Below are positions 7,711 to 16,271 of a stretch of DNA of 64,000 nt, piece after piece. The notes under the pieces are model-generated. The model had not been told where the DNA came from. It saw only the letters and a program-made list of their open reading frames with translations, and ran no database searches. Origin of the DNA: Rugamonas rubra. Lineage in GTDB: Bacteria > Pseudomonadota > Gammaproteobacteria > Burkholderiales > Burkholderiaceae_D. How positions within the stretch are numbered: position 1 is the first letter of the stretch; each line of letters begins with the position of its first letter. The translations under genes and the position numbers were made by a program. The stretch is from positions 1-64,000 of the forward strand of contig NZ_FOTW01000019.1 of NCBI RefSeq assembly GCF_900114705.1. Reading direction: 5' to 3'.

Positions 7711-9351
7711 ATGAAGACCTGGTTGACCAAACTGTTTGGCGGAGCTGACAGCGCCGTACCGCAAGACGCGCCCTTTCCACCGCCCTGGGCGGCGGAACGG
7801 CCGAGCATCTATCGTTTCCTCGCCGCGTACCAGTTGGCGGGGGACCAGCCGCTGCCGGCGGAGGCTGACGTGCTGCCCGACGAGGCAGTTCTGCACGCCG
7901 GAAGCGACACCGAACTGCGCTGGGCGCCAGGCGCACTGGACGGCGTGCTGGGCCACCATTCCTCCGCCGCTTCCGAGTCGGATGCCGCCGTCTTGCAGGA
8001 GGCGTTGCTGTGCGCCGCGCGGAGTCCGACACGGCACAATCTGCAGCAGTTCTATCGCTTGATCGAGACGGACAAGGCCCTGGGCCAGGTGGACGCCTTG
8101 ATGGCACGGTTGCGTCACATACCGCAGCTGCCGCTCGCCGAACTGTACGCGCTGGTGCGCTGGTTGGCGATGGAGTGCCCGGACCGGGGACCGCTCAAAA
8201 TAGCCATTGCCCTGCTTGGCTTGTTTCGCCCCGCGTACGAACGCGAGCTGTTGATGCGCTTGGGCATGCACGACGAGTTCACGCTGTATGCGCTGGTATC
8301 GCTCGGCAACACGCTGAACGGCGGCGAAGTGGAGGACGCCTGGTGGTCGCTGGCCCGCCGCGTCAACGGCTGGGGGCGGATCCACTTGGTCGAGCGTTTG
8401 GCCAGAACTGAGCGGGCCGACATCCGCCACTGGTTGCTGCGCGAGGGCTACAAGAATTCGATCATGGACGAATACCTGGCCTATGCCTGCGCCAGTGGTG
8501 GCGACCTGCTGGGCAGCCTGCGCGCCGATGCGGTCGACCCGGCTCTGCTGTTGGGGGCCGGCGAGATCATCGCGGCGCTGATCGCCGGCGGCCCGGCGCA
8601 AGACATTGACGACTACGCCGACGGTGCGGCGGTGCTGCGGGCCTATCTGGAACGCTTGTTGGCGATGCGGCCGACCCGGCTGGAGCATCTGTCGGCGGTC
8701 GAGGCGATCATCTCCTTTGTCGAGGACGAGGAGCGCGCCTGGGACACGCTGGCGGCCCATGGCTGGGACCGCAGCGTGCGTGCCAAGGTGGCGGCCTTGG
8801 CCGGCCAGGTGCTGGCCCTGGACTATTGGCCGGGCCTGGTCGTGCGACAACTGTCCGACCCGGATGCCGCCGCGTTTGCGAGCGCCAGCAGGGCCGCCAG
8901 CGCGGTCGGCATCGATCCATGGGAGGCGTACTATGAGCGCCAGGTGCGCGGCGGCTCCGACCAATGGTATTTTTTGATGCAGACCGACGACCCGTTGCGG
9001 GTGCGGCGGGTGATCGCGCTCGCGCTCAGCCAGATCGACTTGGACGCCATCGGCGGCGGGGCGGCGCTGGCGAACGGATTCGGCGAGGAGTTCGCGCCGC
9101 ATCGCGTGCTTGATAGCCTGTTGCAAGGCTTGGGTCGTTTCCCCGCGACGGGCTACGTGCTGATCCAGGCCGGGCTGCGCAGCCCCGTCATCCGTAACCG
9201 CAACCTGGCCATGCGCGCCCTGCGGGACTGGACGCCGGCCAACTGGCCGAGCGATGCGCGAGCCGACCTGCAGCGCGCTTACGAAACGGAGCCCAACGCC
9301 GATGTTCGTCAGAACCTAGCCAGGTTGTTGGCCGGGCAGGCGTTGGAATAG
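7711..9351 (+). CDS. HEAT-like helical-repeat protein of unknown function
   Basis: 546 aa without signal peptide or membrane segments. It is almost all alpha-helical, with repeated helix pairs such as ARTERADIRHWLLREGY, AWDTLAAHGWDRSVRAKVAALAG and SPVIRNRNLAMRALRDW, ending in NADVRQNLARLLAG. This is the look of HEAT/ARM repeats, usually protein-protein scaffolds. Related proteins are sometimes labelled limonene hydroxylase in databases, a label I would not trust: no redox cofactor motif is visible. Codon use is slightly less GC-biased than the neighbours. It stands alone; a TATAAC element lies about 10 bp before the ATG with TTGCAG upstream, which would give a very short leader. Confidence 0.7.
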   Translation: MKTWLTKLFGGADSAVPQDAPFPPPWAAERPSIYRFLAAYQLAGDQPLPAEADVLPDEAVLHAGSDTELRWAPGALDGVLGHHSSAASESDAAVLQEALLCAARSPTRHNLQQFYRLIETDKALGQVDALMARLRHIPQLPLAELYALVRWLAMECPDRGPLKIAIALLGLFRPAYERELLMRLGMHDEFTLYALVSLGNTLNGGEVEDAWWSLARRVNGWGRIHLVERLARTERADIRHWLLREGYKNSIMDEYLAYACASGGDLLGSLRADAVDPALLLGAGEIIAALIAGGPAQDIDDYADGAAVLRAYLERLLAMRPTRLEHLSAVEAIISFVEDEERAWDTLAAHGWDRSVRAKVAALAGQVLALDYWPGLVVRQLSDPDAAAFASASRAASAVGIDPWEAYYERQVRGGSDQWYFLMQTDDPLRVRRVIALALSQIDLDAIGGGAALANGFGEEFAPHRVLDSLLQGLGRFPATGYVLIQAGLRSPVIRNRNLAMRALRDWTPANWPSDARADLQRAYETEPNADVRQNLARLLAGQALE

Positions 9352-9370
9352 CGCGGCGGTCCCGGGGGCG

Positions 9371-9640
9371 CTAGAACAGCTCCGCGCCGTTCTGGCCGTC
9401 CCGACCGTCCGCGTCCAGTTCCTCGGCGCCGGCCTCGTCGGCGTTCCAGCCGATCAAATCGCCGGGCTGGCAGGCCAACCGTTCGCAGATCTTCTCCAAG
9501 GTCGAGAAGCGGATGCCCTTGACCTTGCCCGACTTGAGCAGCGACAGGTTTTGCTCGGTGATGCCGACGTAGGCCGCCAGCTCCTTCGATTTGACCTTGC
9601 GCCGGGCCAGCATCAGGTCGAGGTGGATCACGATGGCCAT
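9371..9640 (-). CDS. Cro/CI-type HTH regulator of the DUF2975 pair
   Basis: 89 aa. Residues 1-65 are a compact XRE helix-turn-helix of the YozG type (LARRKVKSKELAAYVGITEQNLSLLKSGKVKGI, FSTLEKICERLACQPGDLI), followed by an acidic tail. The start codon at 9640 shares one base with the stop of the upstream DUF2975 gene (TGATG), so the two are co-translated. HTH proteins of this group are regularly paired with DUF2975 membrane proteins. It is the best candidate to bind the palindrome in front of the operon. Confidence 0.88.
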   Translation of the reverse strand: MAIVIHLDLMLARRKVKSKELAAYVGITEQNLSLLKSGKVKGIRFSTLEKICERLACQPGDLIGWNADEAGAEELDADGRDGQNGAELF

Positions 9641-10167
9641 CAGACGAAGCCCTCGTTCTCGTCGGCCAGCCGGCGGCCTTCGCGCATCAGGCCTGCGACC
9701 AGGTAGAACAGCGCGCACACCAACACCAGCATCATCTGCTCCGAGCTGAAGCAGAAGGCCGGCGCGCCGACATCGGCGCCGGCGGCGCGCAGCGCCAGCG
9801 CGCGCGCCGGCTGCTCGAGCACGGCGGCCAGCGTCGACAGCGGCACGGCGGCGGCGAAGGCGCGCAGGTGGCCGATCGAGTCGTCGCTGAACAGGGCCAG
9901 GCGGCGGAAGTTGCGCAGCAGGCGGTCGAGCCGCCACAGGCCGTACAGCAGAATCAGCAGGGCGGGCAGGCCGAGCGCGGCGCCGAGCAGGCGCTGGCCG
10001 CCGCCCAGGGCCAGCAGCTGCGCCGGCAGCAGGCCGTTGGGGACGATGTCGACGCGCAGGCCGCCGACGCGCGGCGGCAGGCCGATCCAGGACAGCAGGA
10101 AGAAACCGGCCAGCAGGGTGCAGCACAGCCACAGCAAAAGGCGCACGGGGCGGATCGAGTTGGTCAT
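9640..10167 (-). CDS. DUF2975-family membrane protein
   Basis: 175 aa with four predicted membrane helices (about 8-28, 55-78, 105-125 and 140-160), the standard layout of DUF2975. The short cytoplasmic stretch RLDRLLRNFRRLALFSDDSI between helices 2 and 3 is typical. The role of the family is unknown; the genomic pairing with a small HTH regulator suggests a membrane partner that senses something or is the regulated cargo. It is the first gene of the operon and starts 15 bp after the operator region. Confidence 0.82.
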   Translation of the reverse strand: MTNSIRPVRLLLWLCCTLLAGFFLLSWIGLPPRVGGLRVDIVPNGLLPAQLLALGGGQRLLGAALGLPALLILLYGLWRLDRLLRNFRRLALFSDDSIGHLRAFAAAVPLSTLAAVLEQPARALALRAAGADVGAPAFCFSSEQMMLVLVCALFYLVAGLMREGRRLADENEGFV

Positions 10168-10174
10168 TTTATCT

Positions 10175-10205
10175 TTATCGCAAAACGATAAGTAATTATC
10201 GTTTT
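10175..10205. promoter_or_regulatory. Palindromic operator in front of the DUF2975/HTH operon
   Basis: Three half-sites in alternating orientation: TTATCG (10175-10180), CGATAA (10186-10191) and TTATCG (10196-10201). The outer pair extends to a perfect 10-bp inverted repeat, AAAACGATAA and TTATCGTTTT with a 4-bp spacer (10182-10205). It lies between the divergent DUF2975 operon and the lipoprotein gene. It overlaps a possible plus-strand promoter (TTTACA 10203-10208, 17 bp, TATGTT 10226-10231). Autoregulation by the HTH protein is inferred. Confidence 0.6.
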
Positions 10206-10263
10206 ACAGTAATATATGGTTGTTATATGTTCAATTCTAAACCATACGAGCGAGGTGGGGACT

Positions 10264-11157
10264 ATGCAGGTGAAAACTATGACGAGATGGCCGGCTGCTT
10301 TGCTGGCGGCGCTGGTGCTGGCCGGTTGCGGCACGCTGCAGATCGAGGAGCGCAACTTCATCCGGCCCGACCGTGCTGGCGAGCCGCGCCCGGCCAGCAC
10401 GCTGGAGCAGACGCTGCCGGCCGCCTTCACGCTACGCGAGGAGAGCATCGCCACGGCCGACGGCGCCAGCCTGCGCGGCGTCCGCCTGAGCCGGGCGGAC
10501 AGCGCCGCCACCGTGCTCTACTTCGGCGGCAACGCCTTCCACCTCGACCAGCACGGCGCCGAGGTGGCGGTCGCCCTGGCCTCCTGCCCGCTCGAGCTGG
10601 TGATGTTCGACTATCGCGGCTACGGCCGTAGCAGCGGCGCGCCGGACGTGGCGACGATGAAGGCCGACGCCCTGCGCGAGTTCGACCTGGTCAACGCCGG
10701 GCGGCCGGGCGGGGTGGTCGTCCACGGCCAGTCGCTGGGCAGCTTCATCGCCGCCTACGTGGCGCAGCAGCGGCCGGTGCGCGCGCTGGTGCTCGAGTCG
10801 ACCACCACCAACGCGCTGGACTGGGCCAACGCCAACGTGCCCTGGTACGCGCGGCCCTTCGTCACGGTGGAGGTGAGCGCGCCGCTGCGCGGCATCGACA
10901 ACGTCGCCACCCTGGCCGGCTACGACGGCGCCAGCCTGATCTTGATGGGGGAGGGCGACAGGATCACGCCGCTGCCGCTGGCGCGCAAGATGTTCGAGGC
11001 GCTGCCGGGCCGGCGCAAACGCCTGCTGGCGCTGCCCGGGGCGGGGCACAACAACGTGTTGGAGCAGCCGGCCACCGTGCCGGTCTACTGCGATTTCGTG
11101 CGCGACAGCGCGGCCGGCCCGGCGCCGGCGATGGCGCCGGCTGCGGCCGGTCTATAG
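10264..11157 (+). CDS. Alpha/beta-hydrolase lipoprotein
   Basis: 297 aa. A lipoprotein signal (WPAALLAALVLAGC) puts it on a membrane facing the periplasm. The hydrolase domain (about 60-285) has the oxyanion region YFGGNAFH, the nucleophile serine in HGQSLGS, the acid in GEGDRITPL and the histidine in AGHNNV, so the triad is complete; substrate unknown. Two starts are possible: ATG 10264 (GAGGTGGGG just before) and ATG 10279 (AGGTGA before); both keep the signal. It is divergent from the DUF2975 operon and may share its operator. Its last codons overlap the convergent next gene at the palindrome CTATAG. Confidence 0.82.
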   Translation: MQVKTMTRWPAALLAALVLAGCGTLQIEERNFIRPDRAGEPRPASTLEQTLPAAFTLREESIATADGASLRGVRLSRADSAATVLYFGGNAFHLDQHGAEVAVALASCPLELVMFDYRGYGRSSGAPDVATMKADALREFDLVNAGRPGGVVVHGQSLGSFIAAYVAQQRPVRALVLESTTTNALDWANANVPWYARPFVTVEVSAPLRGIDNVATLAGYDGASLILMGEGDRITPLPLARKMFEALPGRRKRLLALPGAGHNNVLEQPATVPVYCDFVRDSAAGPAPAMAPAAAGL

Positions 11158-11691
11158 CGGCGGCAGGTCGAACTGCTTGAGCGCGCTGACCGGCTTTTGC
11201 GTGCGGCGCCAGCGCGCCAGCAGCAGGTGGTAGGCGCCGTAGTAGACGGCGAGCAGGCCGAACAGGCCGGTGGTCAGCGGCATCTGGTGGAACATCTCGG
11301 GCGGCAGCGGGATGTGGTCGTGCATCTGCAGGTACAGCTCGAAGGCGCGGTGCATCAGGCGGCCGATGAACAGCATCGAGATGACCACGCCGGTGCGCAG
11401 GTCCTGGGTGTAGAAGAAACCCTGCAGCGTGTTCTCCAGCCGGCTGCGCTTGAAGCCGCGGAAGGCCAGCGCGGCGCCGGCGGCGGCGCCGGCCGCCAGC
11501 GCGAGCAGGGCGATCGGCGTGTCGACCAGGCGCGCCGCCAGCAGGCCGACCAGCAGCAGCGGCAGCAGGCCGTAGGCGTAGTGGCGCCACAGCTGCGACG
11601 GGTTGCGGCCCATCAGCGTCTTCAGGCGCGAGTAGATGCGCCACACCAGCAGGGGCACCAGCAACAGCAGGATCAGGGTGGTAATTTCCAT
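11152..11691 (-). CDS. Membrane protein of unknown function
   Basis: 179 aa with four or five hydrophobic segments, starting MEITTLILLLLVPLLVWRIYSRLK and including a Gly/Ala-rich helix (LLALAAGAAAGAALAF). FFYTQDLRTGVVISMLFIGRLMHR and a His-rich stretch (LQMHDHIPLPPEMFHQM) lie in the second half. I do not recognise the family; the overall form recalls CcdC/DUF1453-type proteins but without convincing motifs. A single gene, convergent with the lipoprotein hydrolase. Confidence 0.7.
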   Translation of the reverse strand: MEITTLILLLLVPLLVWRIYSRLKTLMGRNPSQLWRHYAYGLLPLLLVGLLAARLVDTPIALLALAAGAAAGAALAFRGFKRSRLENTLQGFFYTQDLRTGVVISMLFIGRLMHRAFELYLQMHDHIPLPPEMFHQMPLTTGLFGLLAVYYGAYHLLLARWRRTQKPVSALKQFDLPPL

Positions 11692-11867
11692 GTTTCAGCT
11701 TCCGCGTGGCCGGATCGGCCAGTCCAAAACAGCGATTGTAAGCCAGAACGTGGCCGCCCCGGCGGCCGCGCTGCGCTGCCGATTGACAATTGTGTGGTGC
11801 GTGAGCAATATGTCCCGGTGTCGGCGCCATTTCGCGCGCCGCGCCGCCTTGCCCGGATCGGACCGCC

Positions 11868-14318
11868 ATGAATCAAGCCCTCCCCACGATGCCTCTGCCG
11901 CCGGGCCTGATGGCCGCCTCGCCCCAGGCCGGCGCCGCCGAGCAGGGCTACCAGCTGCCGCCGGCGGCGCTGCAGGCCATCGTCGACGCGCCGCGCGCGC
12001 CGGCGCTGAGCCTGAGCCCGCGGCGCAACCTGGCCGCGCTGCTGCAAACGCCGCCGCTGCCCAGCATCGTCGAGGTGGCCCAGCCGGAGCTCAAGCTGGC
12101 CGGCCTGCGCATCAACCCGCGCACCTGCGCCGCCAGCCGCTTCTCCTTCGCCACCGACCTCGGCCTGCTCGACCTGGCGACGCAGAAGGAACTGCGCATC
12201 CGCGGCCTGCCGCACACCCTGCGCGTGGCCGACCTGAGCTGGTCGCCCGACCAGCGCTACCTGGCCTTCAGCCACGTCGCCTTTAGCGGCGAGACCGGCG
12301 GCGTCGAGCTGTGGCTGGTCGACGTGGCCGCGCGCAACGCCCGCAAGGTGCTCAACAAGCCGCTGTCCGCCGTGCTCAGCCGTGGCTTCAACTGGCTGCC
12401 CGACAGCACCGGCCTGGTGGTGCAACTGCGCCCCGTCGGCCTCAACAAGCCGCCGCAGGGCAGCGGCGTGCCGAGCGGGCCGAACCAGCAGGACAGCGAG
12501 CCGGGCGGCAGCCGCAAACAGCTGCGCACCTACCAGGACCTGCTGCGCAACGAGGACGACGCCCGCCTGTTCGAACACTACGTGACGGTGCAACTGGCGC
12601 TGATCGACCTGCACGGCCGCACCCGCATGATCGGCAAGGCCGACCAGTTCTCGCGCGTCTCGGTGGCGCCGGGCGGGCGCCACCTGCTGACCCAGTGCAT
12701 CACCCGGCCGTATTCCTACATCGTGCCGGCCGCCAGCTTCGGCGAACGGATCGAGGTGCGCAACATGGACGGCCGGGTGGTCCACACCCTGGCCGAGCTG
12801 CCGCTGGAGGAGGGCCTGCCACCCGGCAACGACGCCGTCTCGCCCGGCGTGCGCCACGTCAGCTGGCGCGCCGACGCGCCGGCCACCCTGGTCTGGGCCG
12901 AGGCGCAGGACGGCGGCGACCCCGCCGTGGCGTTGGAGATCCGCGACCTGGTGTACAGCCAGGCGGCGCCGTTTTCGGCGCCGGCGCAGGTGCTGGCGCG
13001 GCTGGGCGCGCGCTACGCCGGCATCGCCTGGGGCCGGGGCGACCTGGCCCTGGTCACCGAGCGCTGGTACAAGACGCGCGCCGTCAAGCAGTGGCGCATC
13101 GCGCCCGACCACCCGGAGCGGCCGGCCGAGCTGATTTACGCCGGCTCCTACGAGGACCGCTACAGCAGCCCCGGCGCGCCGGTGCTGCGCGCCGACAGCG
13201 CCGGCTTCCCGCGCCTGCTGATCGGCCCGGACGACAGCATCCTGCTCGACGGCGCCGGCGCCACGCCGGACGGCGACCGCCCCTTCATCGACCGCCTCAG
13301 CCTGGCCAGCAAGAAGAAGGAGCGGCTGTTCCAGAGCGCCGCGCCGCACTACGAGAACGTGGTGGCGGTGCTCGACGAGGAGGGCACGCGCCTGCTGACC
13401 ACGCGCGAGACGCCGACCGAGCGGCCCAACTACTACCTGCGCGACCTGCGCCTGCCGGCCGGCGCCCAGCTCACCGCGCTGACCGACTTCCCCCACCCGA
13501 CGCCGCAGCTGCTCGACGTGCACAAGGAGCAGGTGCGCTACAAGCGCGCCGACGGCGTCGACCTGACCGCCACGCTGCTGCTGCCGCCCGGCTACGAGGT
13601 GCACCGCGACGGCCCGCTGCCGTTGCTGATGTGGGCCTATCCGCAGGAGTTCAAGTCGAGCAGCGCGGCCAGCCAGACCACCGGCTCGCCCTACCGCTTC
13701 AACTCGGTCAGCTACTGGGGGCCGGCGGCCTTCCTGGCGATGGGTTACGCGGTGCTCGACAACCCGTCCTTCCCCATCGTCGGCGACGGCGAGCAGGAGC
13801 CCAACGACACCTATCTGGCCCAGCTGGTGGCCGACGCCGAGGCGGCCGTCGACGAGGTGATCCGCCGTGGCGTGGCCGAGCGCCACCGCATCGCCATCGG
13901 CGGCCATTCCTACGGCGCCTTCATGACGGCCAACCTGCTGGCGCACACCCGCCTGTTCCGCGCCGGCATCGCCCGCAGCGGCGCCTACAACCGCACGCTG
14001 ACGCCGTTCGGCTTCCAGTCGGAGGAGCGGCAGTTCTGGCAGGCGCAGGAGGTGTACCAGGCCATGTCGCCGTTCAACAACGCCGACAAGATCAAGGACG
14101 CCATGCTGCTGATCCACGGCGAGCAGGACAACAACAGCGGCACCTTCCCGCTGCAGAGCGAGCGCATGTTCCAGGCCATCAAGGGGCTGGGCGGCACGGC
14201 GCGCCTGGTCATGCTGCCCAACGAGTCGCACGCCTACCGCGCCCGCGAGTCGATCCTGCACATGCTGTTCGAGACCAACCGCTGGCTCGACAAGTACGTC
14301 AAGCAGGCCATGCCCTGA
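11868..14318 (+). CDS. S9 prolyl-oligopeptidase-family peptidase, glutamyl endopeptidase-like
   Basis: 816 aa: an N-terminal beta-propeller (about 50-560) and a C-terminal peptidase domain (about 570-816). Triad: S681 in GGHSYGAF, D754 in HGEQDNNSG, H788 in NESHAYR. The catalytic domain closely matches plant chloroplast glutamyl endopeptidase (CGEP) in stretches such as IARSGAYNRTLTPFGFQ and RLVMLP.ESH.Y.ARES, far more than it matches DPP-IV-type enzymes. I see no signal peptide, so it is probably cytoplasmic. CGEP cleaves after glutamate in peptides; the same preference here is inferred. A strong terminator follows. Confidence 0.88.
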   Translation: MNQALPTMPLPPGLMAASPQAGAAEQGYQLPPAALQAIVDAPRAPALSLSPRRNLAALLQTPPLPSIVEVAQPELKLAGLRINPRTCAASRFSFATDLGLLDLATQKELRIRGLPHTLRVADLSWSPDQRYLAFSHVAFSGETGGVELWLVDVAARNARKVLNKPLSAVLSRGFNWLPDSTGLVVQLRPVGLNKPPQGSGVPSGPNQQDSEPGGSRKQLRTYQDLLRNEDDARLFEHYVTVQLALIDLHGRTRMIGKADQFSRVSVAPGGRHLLTQCITRPYSYIVPAASFGERIEVRNMDGRVVHTLAELPLEEGLPPGNDAVSPGVRHVSWRADAPATLVWAEAQDGGDPAVALEIRDLVYSQAAPFSAPAQVLARLGARYAGIAWGRGDLALVTERWYKTRAVKQWRIAPDHPERPAELIYAGSYEDRYSSPGAPVLRADSAGFPRLLIGPDDSILLDGAGATPDGDRPFIDRLSLASKKKERLFQSAAPHYENVVAVLDEEGTRLLTTRETPTERPNYYLRDLRLPAGAQLTALTDFPHPTPQLLDVHKEQVRYKRADGVDLTATLLLPPGYEVHRDGPLPLLMWAYPQEFKSSSAASQTTGSPYRFNSVSYWGPAAFLAMGYAVLDNPSFPIVGDGEQEPNDTYLAQLVADAEAAVDEVIRRGVAERHRIAIGGHSYGAFMTANLLAHTRLFRAGIARSGAYNRTLTPFGFQSEERQFWQAQEVYQAMSPFNNADKIKDAMLLIHGEQDNNSGTFPLQSERMFQAIKGLGGTARLVMLPNESHAYRARESILHMLFETNRWLDKYVKQAMP

Positions 14319-14360
14319 ACGTGGCAATGGCCGGGGAAGAACCCGGCCTGGCGTGCCAAG

Positions 14361-14399
14361 GCGCGCCCCGCTCGAGCCGAGCGGAGCGCGCTTTTTTTT
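14361..14399 (+). terminator. Intrinsic terminator after the S9 peptidase gene
   Basis: A 13-bp stem (GCGCGCCCCGCTC against GAGCGGAGCGCGC, one mismatch) with a 5-nt loop is followed by eight T. It ends the plus-strand peptidase transcript before the convergent spondin-domain operon. Confidence 0.9.
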
Positions 14400-14420
14400 G
14401 CGCCGCCGCGCGGCGCTAGG

Positions 14421-15179
14421 CTACTGGGTGCGCTTGACGCTCAGCAGGGCGACCGGGTTGTCCCAGCGCTGCGCCTGGGTCAGCGCCGAGGTGGGCAGGC
14501 CGTCGTCCTTGCTGACGATGCCGGGATGCAGATGCACATGGTTGACCGCGTCGTCGCGCGCGGCGTTGAAGGCTTCGCGCTTGCCGCCCGAGTTGGCGGT
14601 GGCCGGGCCGGGCACGCTGTCGGCCGACTCGGTGTTGCGCTCGGTGCCGGCGTCGTAGCCGAGCAGGCGGGTGTCCACCGTGGCGCCGATCGCCAGCGTG
14701 GCCAGCGACTGCGCGCTGACGCCGGTGAAGCCGTCGTTGCTGTTGCCCAGCATGCTGGCCAGCGACAGGCGCAGCGTCGGCAGCGCGGCCAGCGGCACCG
14801 TCAGCGTGAGCACCGCCTTGTTGCCGGCGCCGGGCGGCAGGCCGGCCGTCGCCACGGCGCTGGCGTAGACCGACTGGGAGTCCTTGGCCAGCGCCGCCAG
14901 CGGCGCCGATTCGCCGCCCTCGGCCAGGTGTTCCAGCGCCACGCTGGCGCCATCGCCGACCTTGAACAGGCTGAAGCCGTCGTTGTGCGCCAGCGCCACC
15001 AGCGGCGACAAGGGCTGGCCGGCGGTCAGGTTGACCACGGTGATTTCATAGCTGGCGGTGGTGGGCGCCGGCGGTGGCGGCGTGGTGTCCGGCGCGCTGT
15101 CGCCGCCGCTGCAGGCGGCCAGCATCAGGGCGGCGGCCAGCGCGGTCAGGCCGGCGCGGGTTGGGTATGTGGAGCGCAT
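14421..15179 (-). CDS. Spondin-domain lipoprotein
   Basis: 252 aa. Lipoprotein signal with lipobox LAAC, a Pro/Thr-rich spacer (TTPPPPAPTT), then a spondin N-type beta-sandwich domain (about 45-240): YEITVVNLTAGQPLSPLVALAHNDGFSLFKVG at the start, LSLASMLGNSNDGFTG in the middle, and the conserved acidic/His segments GYDAGTERNTES and NHVHLHPGI. In bacteria such domains occur in exported proteins of unknown role, probably binding surface ligands or metal. Second gene of a two-gene operon, 10 bp after its paralogue. Confidence 0.85.
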   Translation of the reverse strand: MRSTYPTRAGLTALAAALMLAACSGGDSAPDTTPPPPAPTTASYEITVVNLTAGQPLSPLVALAHNDGFSLFKVGDGASVALEHLAEGGESAPLAALAKDSQSVYASAVATAGLPPGAGNKAVLTLTVPLAALPTLRLSLASMLGNSNDGFTGVSAQSLATLAIGATVDTRLLGYDAGTERNTESADSVPGPATANSGGKREAFNAARDDAVNHVHLHPGIVSKDDGLPTSALTQAQRWDNPVALLSVKRTQ

Positions 15180-15189
15180 GTGCTTCCCC

Positions 15190-15936
15190 TTATTTGACGG
15201 TCAACACGACGCGGGCCACCGGATTGAGCCAGCGGTAGACGGTGTTGTCGAGCGCGCTGACGCCGCCGGCGGCGCTGCCGACGATGCCGCGGTGGATGTG
15301 CACGAAGCCCTCCTTGCTGGCGTTGGCGAAGCCGGGCGCGGCCGGGTTGATGTCGGCCGACAGCTTGCCGGTGGCGTCGTTCAGGAAGGCCGGGAAGATC
15401 ATGCCGGGCTGGTTGATGCCGCCGGCGGCGGCCTTCTTCTCGTCGTTGGCCTCGGTGCCGGCGTCGTAGGCGTTGACGTTGTAGCTGTAGGTGCCGGGCG
15501 TGGTCGGAATGTCGATGGCGTTGAGGGCGATGAAGCCGTCGTTGGTCGGCACCATCATCGCCAGGATGGTCAACTGGCTGTTGGCTGTGCCGGCGCCGCC
15601 GCTGAAGCTGGCGCTGGTGGTGCTGCCGCCCGGTTTGAGCGGGCCGTTGTTGGGGTTGACCACCTTGCTGGCGCCGGCCGGCAGCAGCGCCTGCACGCCG
15701 CTGGTGTCGCCCGCCTCGGCCACGCTCTGGATCTCGACGCTGGCGGCGGCGCCGTCGTTGAAGGCCTTGAAGCCGGCCGGGTGGGCGCTGATCAGCAGCG
15801 GCGTGAACCAGGTGCCGCGCGTCAGGTTGGTGACGCTGACGCTGAGGTCGGCGGCGAACAGGGCGGGGGCGGCCAGCGTCAGGGCGCTGGCCAGGGCCAG
15901 CCGCAATGCCGTGGCGGTGCGGGGAGTTTTCATCAT
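15190..15936 (-). CDS. Secreted spondin-domain protein
   Basis: 248 aa, with a standard Sec signal ending near LFAAD and no lipobox, so it should be free in the periplasm or secreted. It carries the same spondin N-type domain as the next gene: LSVSVTNLTRGTWFTPLLISAHPAGFKAF, MMVPTNDGFIALNAI, NAYDAGTEANDEK and GFVHIHRGI line up with the paralogue. A tandem duplication followed by a change of export route (soluble versus lipid-anchored) is the simplest reading. First gene of the operon. Confidence 0.85.
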   Translation of the reverse strand: MMKTPRTATALRLALASALTLAAPALFAADLSVSVTNLTRGTWFTPLLISAHPAGFKAFNDGAAASVEIQSVAEAGDTSGVQALLPAGASKVVNPNNGPLKPGGSTTSASFSGGAGTANSQLTILAMMVPTNDGFIALNAIDIPTTPGTYSYNVNAYDAGTEANDEKKAAAGGINQPGMIFPAFLNDATGKLSADINPAAPGFANASKEGFVHIHRGIVGSAAGGVSALDNTVYRWLNPVARVVLTVK

Positions 15937-15991
15937 GTGGGTCTCGGTCGTGGTGGTTGAAGGGCAGGCCCCTCGACGAGGGGACTGCTGC

Positions 15992-16020
15992 TTCGTCTGC
16001 GCCGGAGCGGCGATCCTTAC
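15992..16020 (-). promoter_or_regulatory. Possible ECF-sigma promoter of the spondin operon
   Basis: On the minus strand GTAAGG (16015-16020) and GACGAA (15992-15997) are 17 bp apart, about 55 bp before the first spondin gene. This resembles the GTAACC-N16-CGAA pattern of some ECF sigma factors. A small hairpin (CCCCTCG/CGAGGGG, 15969-15983) lies in the predicted leader. Similarity only; no sigma-70 promoter was clearer. Confidence 0.3.
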
Positions 16021-16094
16021 ACGACTTGCATAATTATTTTTTCAGCATCGCGGCGGCGTAGAATGGGGCGATTAGCCACCGCGAGGGAGTCGCC

Positions 16095-16265
16095 ATGTTC
16101 GATGATATTGCCGGGAAGTATGAACACCACCAGCAGCCGCTGCGCGCCCACCGCGCGCCCGACCCGGCGCCGGTCGACGAGCCGGTGCCGGAGCCGCCGG
16201 CCCATCCCCACCAGCCGCATCCGCTGCCGCAGGACGACCCGGTGCCGGACCACAATCCCAGTTAG
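16095..16265 (+). CDS. 56-aa Pro/His-rich small protein
   Basis: ATG 16095 follows a good Shine-Dalgarno (GAGGGAG) and opens 56 codons: MFDDIAGKYEHHQQPLRAH, then a tail of Pro, His, Asp and Glu (PAPVDEPVPEPPAHPHQPHP) ending DHNPS. Codons are GC-rich in third position throughout, like real genes here. It has no signal or membrane segment. A weak TAGAAT -10 lies at 16059-16064. The gene sits between the divergent spondin operon and the end of tamB. I know no family; the tail looks disordered and could bind metal. Confidence 0.6.
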   Translation: MFDDIAGKYEHHQQPLRAHRAPDPAPVDEPVPEPPAHPHQPHPLPQDDPVPDHNPS

Positions 16266-16271
16266 GCCGGA

